Positions 35,201 to 51,084 of a stretch of DNA of 64,000 nucleotides are shown one piece after another. The translations under genes were made by a program, and so were the position numbers. The DNA is taken from the NCBI GenBank assembly GCA_019022495.1, contig JAFEKR010000035.1, forward strand, positions 248,001-312,000. Direction: 5' to 3'. Numbering within the stretch: position 1 is the first letter of the stretch; every line of letters starts with the position of its first letter. The notes under the pieces were generated by a model that saw nothing but the letters and a program-made list of their open reading frames with translations, had not been told where the DNA came from and ran no database searches. The stretch is from Epichloe hybrida. Its lineage: Eukaryota; Ascomycota; Sordariomycetes; Hypocreales; Clavicipitaceae.

Positions 35201-37141
35201 ATCCAAATCCTGTTGTATCTTCTTCTTCACCTCCTACCAGCGTACTTAGGCCCATTCTTAAGCCGTGAGATATCGAGAAAATTTTCCCATCGCTCGAGTC
35301 TGAAACAACTCTCCCATCGTCGTTTGAGGTTGAGTCTTGAGCAGCGCGGTATAGTGATTGCTGAGTATATGATATAACTTCAATAGCTTCTTCACTGCGA
35401 TTTTTATAAAGATGGTCCACCAAGTGTTCCGTGGCATCGAGATAGTTTGGTCGTAGCTTTACCACCCGGAGCCAATTTTGCTCTGCTTCGTCTTGGCGTC
35501 CGAGGCAATACAAGGCTGCGCCCATATGACTGATAGCTTCAACATGGCTAGGAAGCCAGGGATCGTGAGATCAAGCAACGGAATGGGAGTATTGTGGCGG
35601 GCAGCTTACCTTGAATCAACTGCGACAATCCTTGAGAAGGACTTGAACGCATCTTCGTATCGCTCTAGACCGTACTGAAGACAGCCTCCAACTAACATAC
35701 CTTCCACCCATTTCCAACCACTCTGTTCACACAGGTTGTTCAGGACCTCTAGCGAAGACACGGCGTTGGCGACGGGTAAAGGCTTCACATGGGCATCATG
35801 AGTCGGGGACGATGGCGTTACATCAGAGTCCGTTCGTGTGGTCTTATATTGGAGATTGATACCACTGTAATGAACTGCCTGGCTGTAATCAATTCCGCTA
35901 TGGGGCAGACGGTTACTATCGACAGTGTAACGTCTGGTATTCCGTAGGGCTGAAGCCGCGGCAGAGCTGTTCAGGGGGGAATTTGAGCTTGTGAGACTGG
36001 TTTTTTTAGGTCTGCCCGTGCTCCACAGCCGGGGTGGTTTAGGATAAGCAGGAAGCTTTTGCGTGTCGAATGTGTTTGGATTAGTCCTGATCGGGTTGGT
36101 CTTCCCGTTCGCCTGCAAGTACGAAAGCAGGTTAACGTAGCTTTGGAAGGAATACTGCAAGGCCTTCTCGCGGAAATGGAGTTGGCCGTTGGAAATTGCT
36201 GTCTGAGCTGTCAAAACTGTACTAGCGCCTTCACAATATTGTGAATGCTGTTGCAAGTTGTTCAGGGTCTGGTTTGCAATCGCGTTTATATCATGGTTTC
36301 CAAAGTAGATTGGGAGATGTTGGATTGATCCATCCCTGCGAGTTCCACGTGCCACAGGGAATACATTTTGACCTGCGTGGCTAGATCCAAAGTAGCGATC
36401 TTGATCATGATTGCGAATGTCCCATGGTGAGGATCCTGTTTGCCAGGCTGTATGATAAAACAGGAGCGAGCCACTGATAGGTGCTGGCGGTGGACAAAAC
36501 GCCCGAACGTTATGTTCGTTTGCTCGAATAATCGGCTGGTTCAGTTCCGGGTGTTGGACCATAAACGGATGGTTTAAGTTGCTAGTCACATTGAAATTTG
36601 ATGATGACTCGTCGTAATATGTCCACGAATATGGCAGATGGCTGACTTGTGGGCGTATGTCTTCGTCGAGGTGAATAGACGATGCGGTATGATCCCAGTG
36701 CTGCAGCGACACTGAGATGGCGGTCGGGCGAGAAAGCGGGTTGGTATTGGCAGATACGGGAAGAATCATATGTTTCAGCGGCGGTCCGGGGGACGGTTGG
36801 ATGTGTGAACCATCATAACCAGCATCAACCGTCCCACCCGGCGTCTTCCTGCGCAGGTTATGTTCAGGCAGCGATATACGATGCACTACTGGGTGGGCAG
36901 CTTGTTGACTTGGCTGGGATATTCCTATCGGGAAAGAGCGTCTATGGGACGGAAGATTCCACCTTATGTGGCCATCATCAGTATCATTTCCCTCTCGGCC
37001 GGCAACAGTCGATATCGAGTCGCAGGTCTGCCTTTCCGGCACTACACTGGGATGCATCTGCGGCGCTGGTAACATGTCTAGCTGTGGGTGTTTGGGGGCG
37101 ATTTGAGTGAAAAAACGAATGAGCGGTAACTCGGCTGTCAA
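32239..37141 (-). CDS. OGT: UDP-GlcNAc:peptide O-GlcNAc transferase (OGT, SEC/SPY family)
   Basis: Nucleocytoplasmic glycosyltransferase that adds N-acetylglucosamine to Ser/Thr. Exons 35610-37141, 33625-35547, 32944-33553 and 32239-32874 give 1,566 aa. The first 430 residues are low-complexity and disordered. TPR repeats follow (GMLVGGCLQYGLERYEDAF, then MGAALYCLGRQDEAEQNWL, and a cluster near HIHLHTNLGSLLKDIGQLD). The catalytic domain shows VGYLSSDFNNHPLAHL, the His-bearing motif, split by the intron at 33554-33624. FMGFAGTLGAEWCDYLLAD, NFNQLYK across the last intron, and LFLDTPECNAHTT with LW for UDP-GlcNAc binding follow. The start could also be the Met 22 residues downstream (MLPAPQMHP). 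The fungal proteins are longer than animal OGT, mainly from the N-terminal extension. Filamentous-fungal functions are little studied. Confidence 0.92.
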
Positions 37142-38570
37142 TGAATGGTCATGGCTTGCGGATCAACGCATGGCTGAGGTGAAAAGACAGTCGTTTCACA
37201 TATGGGGCGTCTTCCTCTTGATGACGCTTGGCAGCTAAAGATGCCCAACGTTAGCTCGTGGAGCTCGCCCAGTATTCCGTGCCAAGGAGTGATAGGATAT
37301 GTTGGGCTGGGTCGTGGTATTTAGTTACGGCGTCGAAGGTGTTAGCGATGTCGGTTTGTGCAGACTCAGATGTGCGGAAAGGGAGGGGGGGGGCCGCTGG
37401 TGATTGATATTGCTCATCAGCCAGATCGAACTGCTGATGTTAGTTCCAGAGACCTTGGCATATCCCCCCGTGGTGAGGGCTGTGGCGCATATGGCGGGAC
37501 GGTGCCTGTCGTACTGACTGTGTTAATCGTACAATAAATTGCGATAGACCTGGACGACCTGTACGGGAGGTCATCGTCTCGAGTGAGAAGTTGGGCAGGT
37601 GTCCTCCCCCTTTGCGGGCCCGAACTTTTAGGCCACTGCCTCTTACCTACCCTACGTGAGAGAAGTGAGTAGCAGCTACCTATCGAAAAACAACGCAGAC
37701 TGGGCAGGGGATAGTAAAGACGATATAGCAATATACGTCTGCACCGCAGCCCCTTTCTATCACGGCAAGCTTCGATAAAGTATGCAGTTATGCTGGGACG
37801 CGAACCGTGGCTCGTAGTAGGGGAAGCTAACATTTATCGACAACCAGTGTCGAGGTGGGGGTTACCGCTCGCGATAATTCCATGCCGTCTACCTATATAG
37901 GTATATAGACATGTGAAACAGATGGCGAGACGCGACTCGCTGGTAGACCAGCAACGCATGTTTGGTATTTTGGTTCCATACCAAGGTCCGATATAACACC
38001 CCTGAAGTACGTACGGAGGTAGATATTCCAAGCTCAAGTGCCCATGCAACGAAGACCGCACTACAGAAAGTGCAGGTAGTTTTTTGTCAGGTGTTATTTA
38101 TAAATAATGATTAACACATCAGATACAATCACTCTTGAACATTTAAGCACTTGTTGTTCCGGTCACCTCTTTATAAATAGCAATTATGAATACATTGGAT
38201 TAAAAAGTAAGAATACGGGTGATAACATGCAGAGTATCACTATATGTGTGCCTTATTCATGGACCGCCACACCCACAGAGAACATGGTACAGGGTGTTGC
38301 GGTGAGTAAAAGACAGCTAAATCTCGTCTTCCTTGAACAAAAATTGAAATAAACCATGAAGCAGTTAAGGTGAATTTCAGAGTGTAGCCAAGGATTGTTC
38401 GTCATCAGGTCACCAAAAAATAGTATCATTTCACATCATACAGCACGGAAGGACTACATGGATGAGGCTCCAGGACTTAGGCAAGCAACCAAGGGTTTGG
38501 CTGATATATTGCTCAAGTGTCGTTGGTCGTCATTCTGTAAAACAGCCGGAAACATCCACCCAAAAACCGT
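37142..38570. other. Intergenic between OGT and RPL12
   Basis: It should contain the OGT promoter (near 37142-37900) and the 3' UTR of RPL12. A G-run at 37382-37393 is the only simple-sequence feature. No gene is supported. Confidence 0.4.
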
Positions 38571-39331
<761 letters not shown>

Positions 39332-40039
39332 ATTTGCTGAAGTTGGCAGAGGCTCGTGGTTTGCGTGCCAGAAGGAGAAGCGGAAATTTTACCGAAAGGC
39401 AGAGGAATGAAAGGCAGAGGAATGAAAGGCAGAGGAAGAGGAATTTCCAAGCGAGGTCACGAACAAATTTTTCGAGGCTGAAGTTAATGCACTAGCGCTG
39501 GCTTACATAGGGAAAAGTGTGTGTGACCCACCACCCTGCCCTAATCTAACAAAATGTGGATTACATAATCCCCAACTTATATTAGACCTAGTCGTTGCTG
39601 CAGTTGCTCATTGCATCCCCCAAAACAAATTTGCAATGAAATCGCTATGGATAATTCAACGCAATCGGTCCGGAACGGGTGTAGGCAGAACATGACTGTG
39701 TGGCGTGCAGGAGCTGTGGCTGCTCACCATGCCTTGATCGGACTGAAATTGATCGTAGATACATGGCCTGCTAAGCTGCGACAGAAACGAGCATCCAATA
39801 ACATCATGCAAAATGCCAAGAACAATGATCACGGCACGCAGACGTGTTTAGTAAAACTGAATCGGGCGTCTTATTTACCTATTATAATTCGAAGGGCAAC
39901 GAAACTGATAGCTAAATCCGTCACCATGACCTGCAAGGGAAGCTAAAGTGTAGCATTTAACCACCGACTTGTAATGCTTGCTCGCACCTTACTGCCCTCT
40001 GTAAACTTGTCCGGTGGTTTGATTTTGAATGGGTATTTC
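39332..40039. promoter_or_regulatory. RPL12 promoter and SEC23 3' region
   Basis: About 700 bp. Next to RPL12 it contains a 15-bp purine tandem repeat (39393-39438), pyrimidine-rich on the RPL12 sense strand, as is common in 5' leaders of ribosomal protein genes. The remainder shows an open frame of 111 codons (39611-39946) without recognisable content. Confidence 0.4.
39393..39438. repeat. Three tandem copies of a 15-bp repeat
   Basis: The unit GAAAGGCAGAGGAAT occurs three times in direct succession, the last copy ending in GAGG. On the RPL12 sense strand this is a polypyrimidine tract 60-110 nt upstream of the start codon. Confidence 0.75.
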
Positions 40040-43379
<3,340 letters not shown>

Positions 43380-43538
43380 GGGAAAGCGTCGGTATCCGCC
43401 CGGGCTAATTATTATCCGGTTCCGTTTTCACTAATAATATTAACATCAAGTGCGTAAAAGGGCTTTTTTAGTTAATCTACTATAATACAAATTTATATAT
43501 AACTATCCCTCTCTAGGGGTATGTGCTTTTCCCTCTAC

Positions 43539-43790
43539 TAAGATGTTACTTAGCAGATATCTAAGGAGAAGTAATGTCTTAGTAGATAATACCTTTTCTT
43601 TTCTTTCCTCCTCCTAAAATAATAGCTTTGCTAAGACATTACTTAGCAGATATCTAAGAAGAAGTAATGTCTTGGCAGATAATAATACTATTTCTCTTCT
43701 CCTTCTAAAATAATAGCTTTGCTAAGATATTACTTAGCAGATATCTAAGGAGAAGTAATATCTTAGTAGATAATAATACCTTTCCCTCTC
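43539..43790. repeat. Three tandem copies of a 91-93-bp hairpin-forming unit
   Basis: Units start at about 43539, 43632 and 43723 with TAAGAtgTTACTTAGCAGAT and variants, and share TCTAAGGAGAAGTAATgTCTT. Within each unit AAGACATTACTT and AAGTAATGTCTT are inverted copies about 17 nt apart, so each copy can fold. The array lies on the 3' side of the Helitron coding relic, where 3'-terminal hairpins or subterminal repeats would be expected, but I could not place a Helitron end. Confidence 0.7.
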
Positions 43791-44029
43791 TTATAATCTT
43801 GAATTAATTTATGTTAAATTAATGTAAATAGGAGATTTAATAACTAGGACTAGGCTATAAGATTCTTTTATTTAAGGAGTAGGAGGGGTCTAAGCTAGGT
43901 TAATATGTGGAGGTAGCTTAACTACCTTATTATTATTAATAATAAAGCTAATAAAGCTCTTATTATCTAAACTTATTAAAATTTCTATATCTAATAAGAT
44001 ATATTGGCTTTGTCTAGCTATTATATAGC

Positions 44030-47000
44030 GTAAATTGTTTCCACCTCTTATTACTATGTATTAAGAGCCCTTAGGCTAGTATCTAGGTTAGTCTAGGAAG
44101 TAAGAGTGCTAAGATTAAAGGGAGTATTAAATATAATACCCTTAAGCGTCTTCACTCTTAAGATAGTAATATATATAAGGCCTGTTATAAACTCCTTTAC
44201 AGAGATATTAGCCACTACCTTGTTAAGAGTAATGCCCTATAACTTATACATAGTAATGCTATATATAATTATAAATAGGAATTAACGCTAGCCACATAGG
44301 TTACTACCCTTAACAAACTTATAGTATACTTAGAAAATAGGAATAATAGTAGCCTTATTAGGCTTTATAAAGTAAGGCAGTCCTATGTACTTATCTATTC
44401 GCATAAACATAATATTAGGAGCCTATTAGCAAGGATTAGTAATATCTTAATCCTAGTAAATATTTTCCACGATCCTTATAGCACTATTAACAAGGCCTAT
44501 AAGCGTCTAGATATTCTCCGTTAGCATAACCCTTACTCTAATATAAACTAGTAAAGTGTGGTAGAGGTTTCCTACTATTTAAGAATTAGCATTATACCTA
44601 AATTTACTAATATATATTACGTAAACCTGAATAATTAGTAATATAAGCCTTTCTATATAGTTATAGTTATATTCTTAGACTTACTATCTTGTGTAGTAAA
44701 TATAGACTACATTTATAAAGGAATTAACCTCTAGAGGTAAGAGCTATAATTAAATTTAGGAACAAAGAAGCTTCTAATAGTTAATAGATAGCTAAGCTAA
44801 GCAAAGGCCCTAGAGAGCTTCACGGAATAGTGCCTATACATTGCCTTATTAGCGGATAACTTACTAAAGCATAATAGTCTTATTAAAAGCCTGATAGGCA
44901 TTATGCCTAGCTAGATCTATGTTATTTATAAGTCTATTATTACTATAGAGAGGCTTCTTAAAGACTAGTGGAAGCTAGTAGAAGTTACTAAAGAGAATTA
45001 CACTATAGCTACTAAAGTAGTCCTCTGAATTAGAAAAGATCTAATAAAGTTATTAGTTAATAGAGTAGAGCGTCTTTAGCCTAATTATAGACTTCTTATT
45101 AATAATGATGTATTTAATCCTTTATAAGGTGCCCTATAAATTAGAAAGCTTGTTAGTTAAAAGCTTAGGTAAGGTTATAATCTACCTTAAGACTAGAAGA
45201 TATAGCAGCGAATGTAATATTATTCCGTTAATGCTATTAGTAGTGATTCTAGTAGGGGTAGCTTATATAATACATCCTAGGGCGCGGTATTCTAGTGCTA
45301 TAGAAATAGCGTGAATAATAAATAATTTCCCTATGCCTCCCTAGCTATTAACCTAGAGAAGAAGTAATTTAGGTATTTGCTTATTTAGATTAAGAGTATT
45401 CTTAAGGTAGTAAATATATATATTAAAGATAAGGCGCTGCTCTAGATTAAGACTAGTAATATTCTAGTTACTTATAGGATCCTAAGAAGTAATAGTAGTA
45501 GTAAAAGACTCCTTAAGGCTATTCTAATACTCTTTCTTCTTTATAAGAAGATTAGGATAGGTTCTAATATAATTTCGCTAATTAAAGGCTAAATCATAAT
45601 CACGGTTCCTAAGTAATTTAACCTTATTGGTGTTAAGCTTAATATATAAAATCTAGTAAGCTATTTCCTACTAAGCCTCTGGCTAGACCTTGTTCTCTTA
45701 CTAAGGATCTTCCTTAAACTTATCTTCTATTATAGGAGGTAGCTTACTGTAGTAATCATAATAGTAAGCGCTAGTATAGACTCTCTAATAATATATAAAT
45801 ACCTTATAAAACGTAGTAAAACTCTCCTCCTTTACTATCTTTAGCTAGTTATAGTTAGTATAAGGATAGCTTAGTATAAGCTTTACTCTATAGAAGTCCT
45901 TAAAGCTTTTATTATTAGGATTAGCCTTATATTATAGGAAGTAATTTAGAACCTAGTTAGGCGTGTTAGGGAACTCTTACTAATACTTAGGCTTCTTAGA
46001 GAAGTTAATCTAGGTTAGGAACTAAAAATAATAAAGATCCTATAGGCTTATAGGGTGATTTAGGTACTTCTAGTAAGAATTTAAAGTCTATTAGACCTAA
46101 TCTTTACCCTTAGTAGGTAGATAATCCGCTTACTAATGCTTATTAGGTAGGTGGTAATTAATACTATAAATAACACGTAATCCTTCTTAAAGGTTAAGGT
46201 TAAGTAATAGGTGGAGGACCTCTTATATAGACTAGTCTCTTTTAGTAATAAGTTTGTTTATAAACTTAGTAATAAATCTAATAAGCCTATAACTTACGTT
46301 AACCCTAGGTAGAATCTCCTTAGCTATATCCTAGAAGGTCTTTAACTACTATTTAGTCTTGCTATAATACTTTAATATATAGGAGATAATAGCATATATG
46401 CCTATATAGGGCGTAAAGTTAATATTAGTAAGCTATAAGGCTATAACTATAGGGCTAAAGTTGTTTAGAAAGGTATTATTCTAAGCCCTATTAAATATAA
46501 GATACTATAGGTTAAAGTTTCTTATAATAATTAGCTCTTTATAATATACTTATAGAAAGTAAAATCAGTAATGCGTCTCCTTTATTAATCTCCTATTAGG
46601 TAGTTGCTTACAATGCTAATAGTATACTTCTATATACTTATAGCATTAAATATAATTAATTATATTAACTAAATCACTAAACTTAGGATTTATAATAGGT
46701 GAGATTAAAGGGTTATTACCCTAACGCTACTAATTCACTAAGTTAGGGCAGGTATTATAGGTAGTAATATACTACCCCTAGTACTTAGCAAAGACTTTCT
46801 ATAGTTCTATAGTTATAAGGCTAGTGTCTAGGGTATCTTTAATCTAAAAGAGGTAATAAGCATAAGGGCTACCTTAGGACTACTACTTATATTAGTACTA
46901 ATATTCCTTAATACTAAATTTAGGCTAAAGAACTTACTTAAAGAATAACTAGAAGCGTATCTTAAAGTACTATGCTAAGATATGTAAGTTCTTATGAAGG

Positions 47001-48600
47001 TTCTTACCTATAATCCTAGCCTTAACTTAGTTATTCCCTAACTGCTATTTATTATAATTTAGTATAAACCTCTAAAAGTCTTACTAGTGTAAATTAGTAG
47101 CTAAAAGGGTAATAAACATGCCTAGGTAACTAAGAGCATAAATATATACCTTAAGCTAGTTCTTGCAGCCTCCCTAGTACACTTGTGTGCCTTATAGGCT
47201 CCCTAAGAATCTTACTATAGAGTTAAGCAGTGCCTTAGCTTTAGCAGTATCTAAGTTAAAAGCTAGTTAAAGCTAGTTAATATTAATAGCCTAATAGTGA
47301 TATTCTCTCTTAATAAAGTAAGCGCTTTGCTTATTCACTTACTAATATATAAGCGTATTAAATATAATATAGTAAAATTAAGGATGCTAAGCAAAGCGGC
47401 TATTATTATACTTTATTAGGTAATTAATATAGTTAGAGTAGCTTATAGTGTGTTTATAAGGCTTAATAAACTTAGCTTCTCTATTTAGAAAGAGACCTAG
47501 AAATGCTTCTAAGAGTAATAGCTAAGACTAATTAAACTTATTTAAAGGCGTGCTATAAATATTAGGTATATTAAGGTATGTCTAAGGTTTAACTTACTAG
47601 AGGGGAATTTACTTTAGCGGCACCTAAGGCCTATTAGAACCTTAAAGCTAATAATAAAGTTATATAAGCTCCTGTTACTAAGCAATGAAATTAGGAACCG
47701 TAGCTTTATTAAAGTGTATATTAATCTAGTCATTATCTTTATTAAGGTAGGTCTCTTTAATATTAATAACATTAGTTACCTCTACTGCAAGCTAGTCTAT
47801 AATATCTCTATTACTAGGTAACTAAAGCAAATTATTCTTATTTATGTTAATATGGCAATACCTAGGATAATTTAAACAGAGATACATAAGCTAGGCCCGG
47901 ATAATAGGCTACTACACTCTAAATTAGTTATAAAACTAATATATTATATGTGGCTAATTTATCTGATTTATAGGTTAAAGGATAATAATATTAAGATCCC
48001 TAGGTAAAAGCAGTAGCTAGTTATAGACTTAACTAATGTTCTTTATAAAGTTAACTATATAGCCCTTATATCTATACTACTAACTATAATAGGTTATAAC
48101 CATAATGTAAATGTAAATCTTAGTAATAAGTATCTCTTTAGTTTACGTAAGCTTAGGTAAATAGCCTAGAACTAACCTAGGATTAAGCTTGTTTTCTTTA
48201 GACTAAAAAAAGGGCTAACTAGCGCAGCATTAATTACAAGATACATAGCCCTAGGGGACTGCGTTATAATAGTTATAAGAGCAGCAAATTCTATTCCTAA
48301 CCTTAAGACTAAACTATCTTATCTTGTAATAAGTGTAATACTTTATAGTATTTAACACTAGGCTTACTACCTAGTGGCTAATTAAGCTATGGTTACGCTT
48401 AGTTAGGCATAACTAGTCTAGATCTCCCTAAAAGACTAGATTAGGTAAGATAGGTAAATCCTAAGAAGCAGACTTGCCAAGGTTTAAAGGCAGACGTGGT
48501 TACACTAATAAACGCTAAGAAAGTAATATATTTAGATTAGAATCCCCTACTAAGGACTAAGAAGGTATGAAATTATCTGTTATATTATGATTACACTATT
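44030..48600 (-). mobile_element. RIP-inactivated Helitron Rep/helicase gene
   Basis: Reading the minus strand in a single phase (codons starting at positions congruent to 1 modulo 3) gives a Helitron protein with many stops. Segments in order: KENKLNPRLVLGYLPKLT and TKEILI (48.1 kb); SYLGMFITLLATNLH (47.1 kb); YFKIRF and PKFSIKEY (46.9 kb, Rep); GSPYAYYLF, where family members have two His (HUH), at 46,856; FYRVKLILSYPYTNY (45.9 kb); GGIGKLFIIHA, a degraded Walker A, at 45,340; YIIINKKSII, a degraded DExx box (45.1 kb); LFSNFY, stop, LPLVF (45.0 kb); VMLTENI, stop, TLIGLVNSA (44.5 kb); GITLNKVVANIS (44.2 kb). Stops in the segments I translated are TAA or TAG. No net frame change occurs over about 4.4 kb. 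Both termini are unplaced; it cannot encode a working protein. Confidence 0.85.
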
Positions 48601-49794
48601 TATAATATCTATATTCTACTCTATTAGGAGTAATAAAGCTCTAGCAGGTAAATACGTAATAATATAATAGGTATTGTTTTTATTCTATGCCTAGGATAGG
48701 ATTATTATTATTATCTAGGTCGCTTGCTACGTTAATTTAGCTACTAAAGAGTTCCTAAACTCCTAGCTAATGCGGAGAGGCTACCTAGTGTAAAATAGTA
48801 GCTAATAAAGGGGTAGGGTTAGGTTCTTCCCTAGCTTATTATATAACTTAATGCTCTTATTAGATTATAGCCTACTCTAGTTTAGTATAAATATATAGTA
48901 TTAAGAGTAAGTTAATATACTTATAGAGAATATGCCTTAGCTTTATCTAGTATATCTTAAGAAGCCTATCTATAGTAAAGAAACCTTATTAATCTATGTG
49001 TTATTTATTATAAGAAATTAGCTATAATCTCTTATAAGCCTATAGCTTATTACTATTAAGGTAATAGTGTAGGAAGTTACTAAGTTTATTACTACTTAGG
49101 GGATTATACTCTAGTAATTAGGTACTTGCTACTACTATATACTATAGCTATTATAGAATATAAGAATTATATAAGAGCTTAAGACTATAGTTATATTAGT
49201 ATTAGGGTAATATTAGGGTGCTAAGTAGTAGTAGTAGCATATACTAGCGTGTTTTATTAATTATAGCATGCTAGGTATTTTTATATTAACTTATCCCTAT
49301 TCTTTAAGCTAATAAATTTATTAATAGGTTTGTCCTGTTTATAATACTAATATATACGCGTTTTAGAGGCGTTATTAGGGATATCTATAATATTAGCTAG
49401 GTTCTCGCAGCCTAGATTATAAGGAGAATTAGGTAGTGGTATAGGAGAAGCAAGAGAAGCTATCTTATTAGGATAATTTACTATGTTATACGTAGCTTAG
49501 AGAAAGTAAGATAATAATTAGATAATAATAGGTATAGCTTTATTATTATAGATAGGGATATAGAAAAGAAAAGTAAAGAAGAGTTAAGAAGGAAATTCAG
49601 GTTAGTGTAAGAGAAAAAAGTAAGAGGTAAGAGGTAATATATAGTAAGGAAGGAGCGCTTAAATAAGGGAAAGTAAGACTATTATATGTAATACTATAAA
49701 TTATGTTATAAAGCTACTAGAAAAATGCGTAAATAAATCATTATATTAGCAAATCCTATGCTTATTACCTTGCTTTATAAATTAATAGGATTAT

Positions 49795-49910
49795 ACAGTA
49801 TGTATACGTGCCTACGTGTCTGCGTGCGTAGTTGCATTAACTTCACGATATTAAACAGTAGGTGAATCTGCGTGGCATTTTCATGCCTCACTCCTGTCTT
49901 AGTATATAGA
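49795..49910. other. Island of normal composition inside the AT-rich block
   Basis: Here TG, CA and CG dinucleotides reappear (for example GTGCCTACGTGTCTGCGTGC and TGGCATTTTCATGCCTCACT), unlike the flanks. It is either unique DNA between two RIP-mutated elements or an unmutated element edge. No gene is present. Confidence 0.55.
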
Positions 49911-51084
49911 TCTAAAAATAGGTATATAGTCTATAATTATAATACTACTTATAACCTAATATTTACTTAGAATGTTGCGTTTAGTGTAGTTAGTAGTAAG
50001 GCTAGTACTATTAATTATATTAAACACTATATAGACTAGCCCTATATAGTAAACTACCCTTATAAATTAATAGTTATTATAGGCTACTTCCTTACCTAAT
50101 TTAAAAGAAGAAAGAACTACCTCTATAGTATTACACTTACTACTATAAAACTAAATACTATAAATACTGTAAATACTATAAAATAACCGTAAATAACTAT
50201 AAAATATAGTAATGAATATCCGAACCTAACGCTAAACCTAATATAATATAATATAATATAAAGTAAGCGAATAGGGTAAGAGTAGTAAACTATAGTAAAT
50301 AGTAACTTAATTATACTATACTAAATTATAAGTAACTTAGTATTCTCCTTCTAACCTTACTAATATATAACTATAAATACTTAGGGACCTAGGGTAATGT
50401 AATACTTTAACTCCTAATAATTTACTATAGGCACTAACTCTAGGTTATTAGATAGGTACCTAAGGTAGTTTCTTTTAAGAAGTGTTTAGTCCTAACCTAC
50501 TACTATATAAAGTTACCTAGTAAGGGTAATACTTTTTTAGTATTAATTTTAGTATTAAAATTAAGTATAGGGGCATGCTATGAATTATATTTATATAATA
50601 TAGTAACACTTTACTTTATAATATTATAATAGTAAAAAATAACTAAATTAAAAGGTTATGTATTTAAATTATATCTATAGTTTTTTTTTTATAATCACAA
50701 AGTAAGTAATATACTATAAGTCTTTATAAGATATTATGATATTATAAGTTTAAGTCTTTTATAACTATAATTTAACTATAACACCACTACTACCACTATA
50801 TATCTACAATTATAAATTAATTACTAATACTTTATATTATTAAATTTATTTATCTTTAAAGGTATAATATTTTATATTCCCTCTAGGGGCCCTCTAGGGG
50901 CCTTACTAGGGGCCACCTATAGTAAGCTATTACCTATAGTAAGCCTCCTCCTCCTCCCCCCCCCTATAAAAAGCATTAGGTAGTTAGGAGAGGTAAAAAA
51001 AAATTTCTTAACTAGTTACTAAAGAGTATTTTATATCTAACTAATTAGAAGAGATGTCTCTATAGGATAACCTTATTTTAATAA

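Noticed and set aside
43539..43790. CRISPR-like array
   Set aside because: Three units without distinct spacers in a eukaryotic RIP block; the units are contiguous repeats with internal hairpins.
45105..45314. Plus-strand 69-codon open frame in the AT-rich block
   Set aside because: It is the antisense of the Helitron helicase DExx region and has no independent support.
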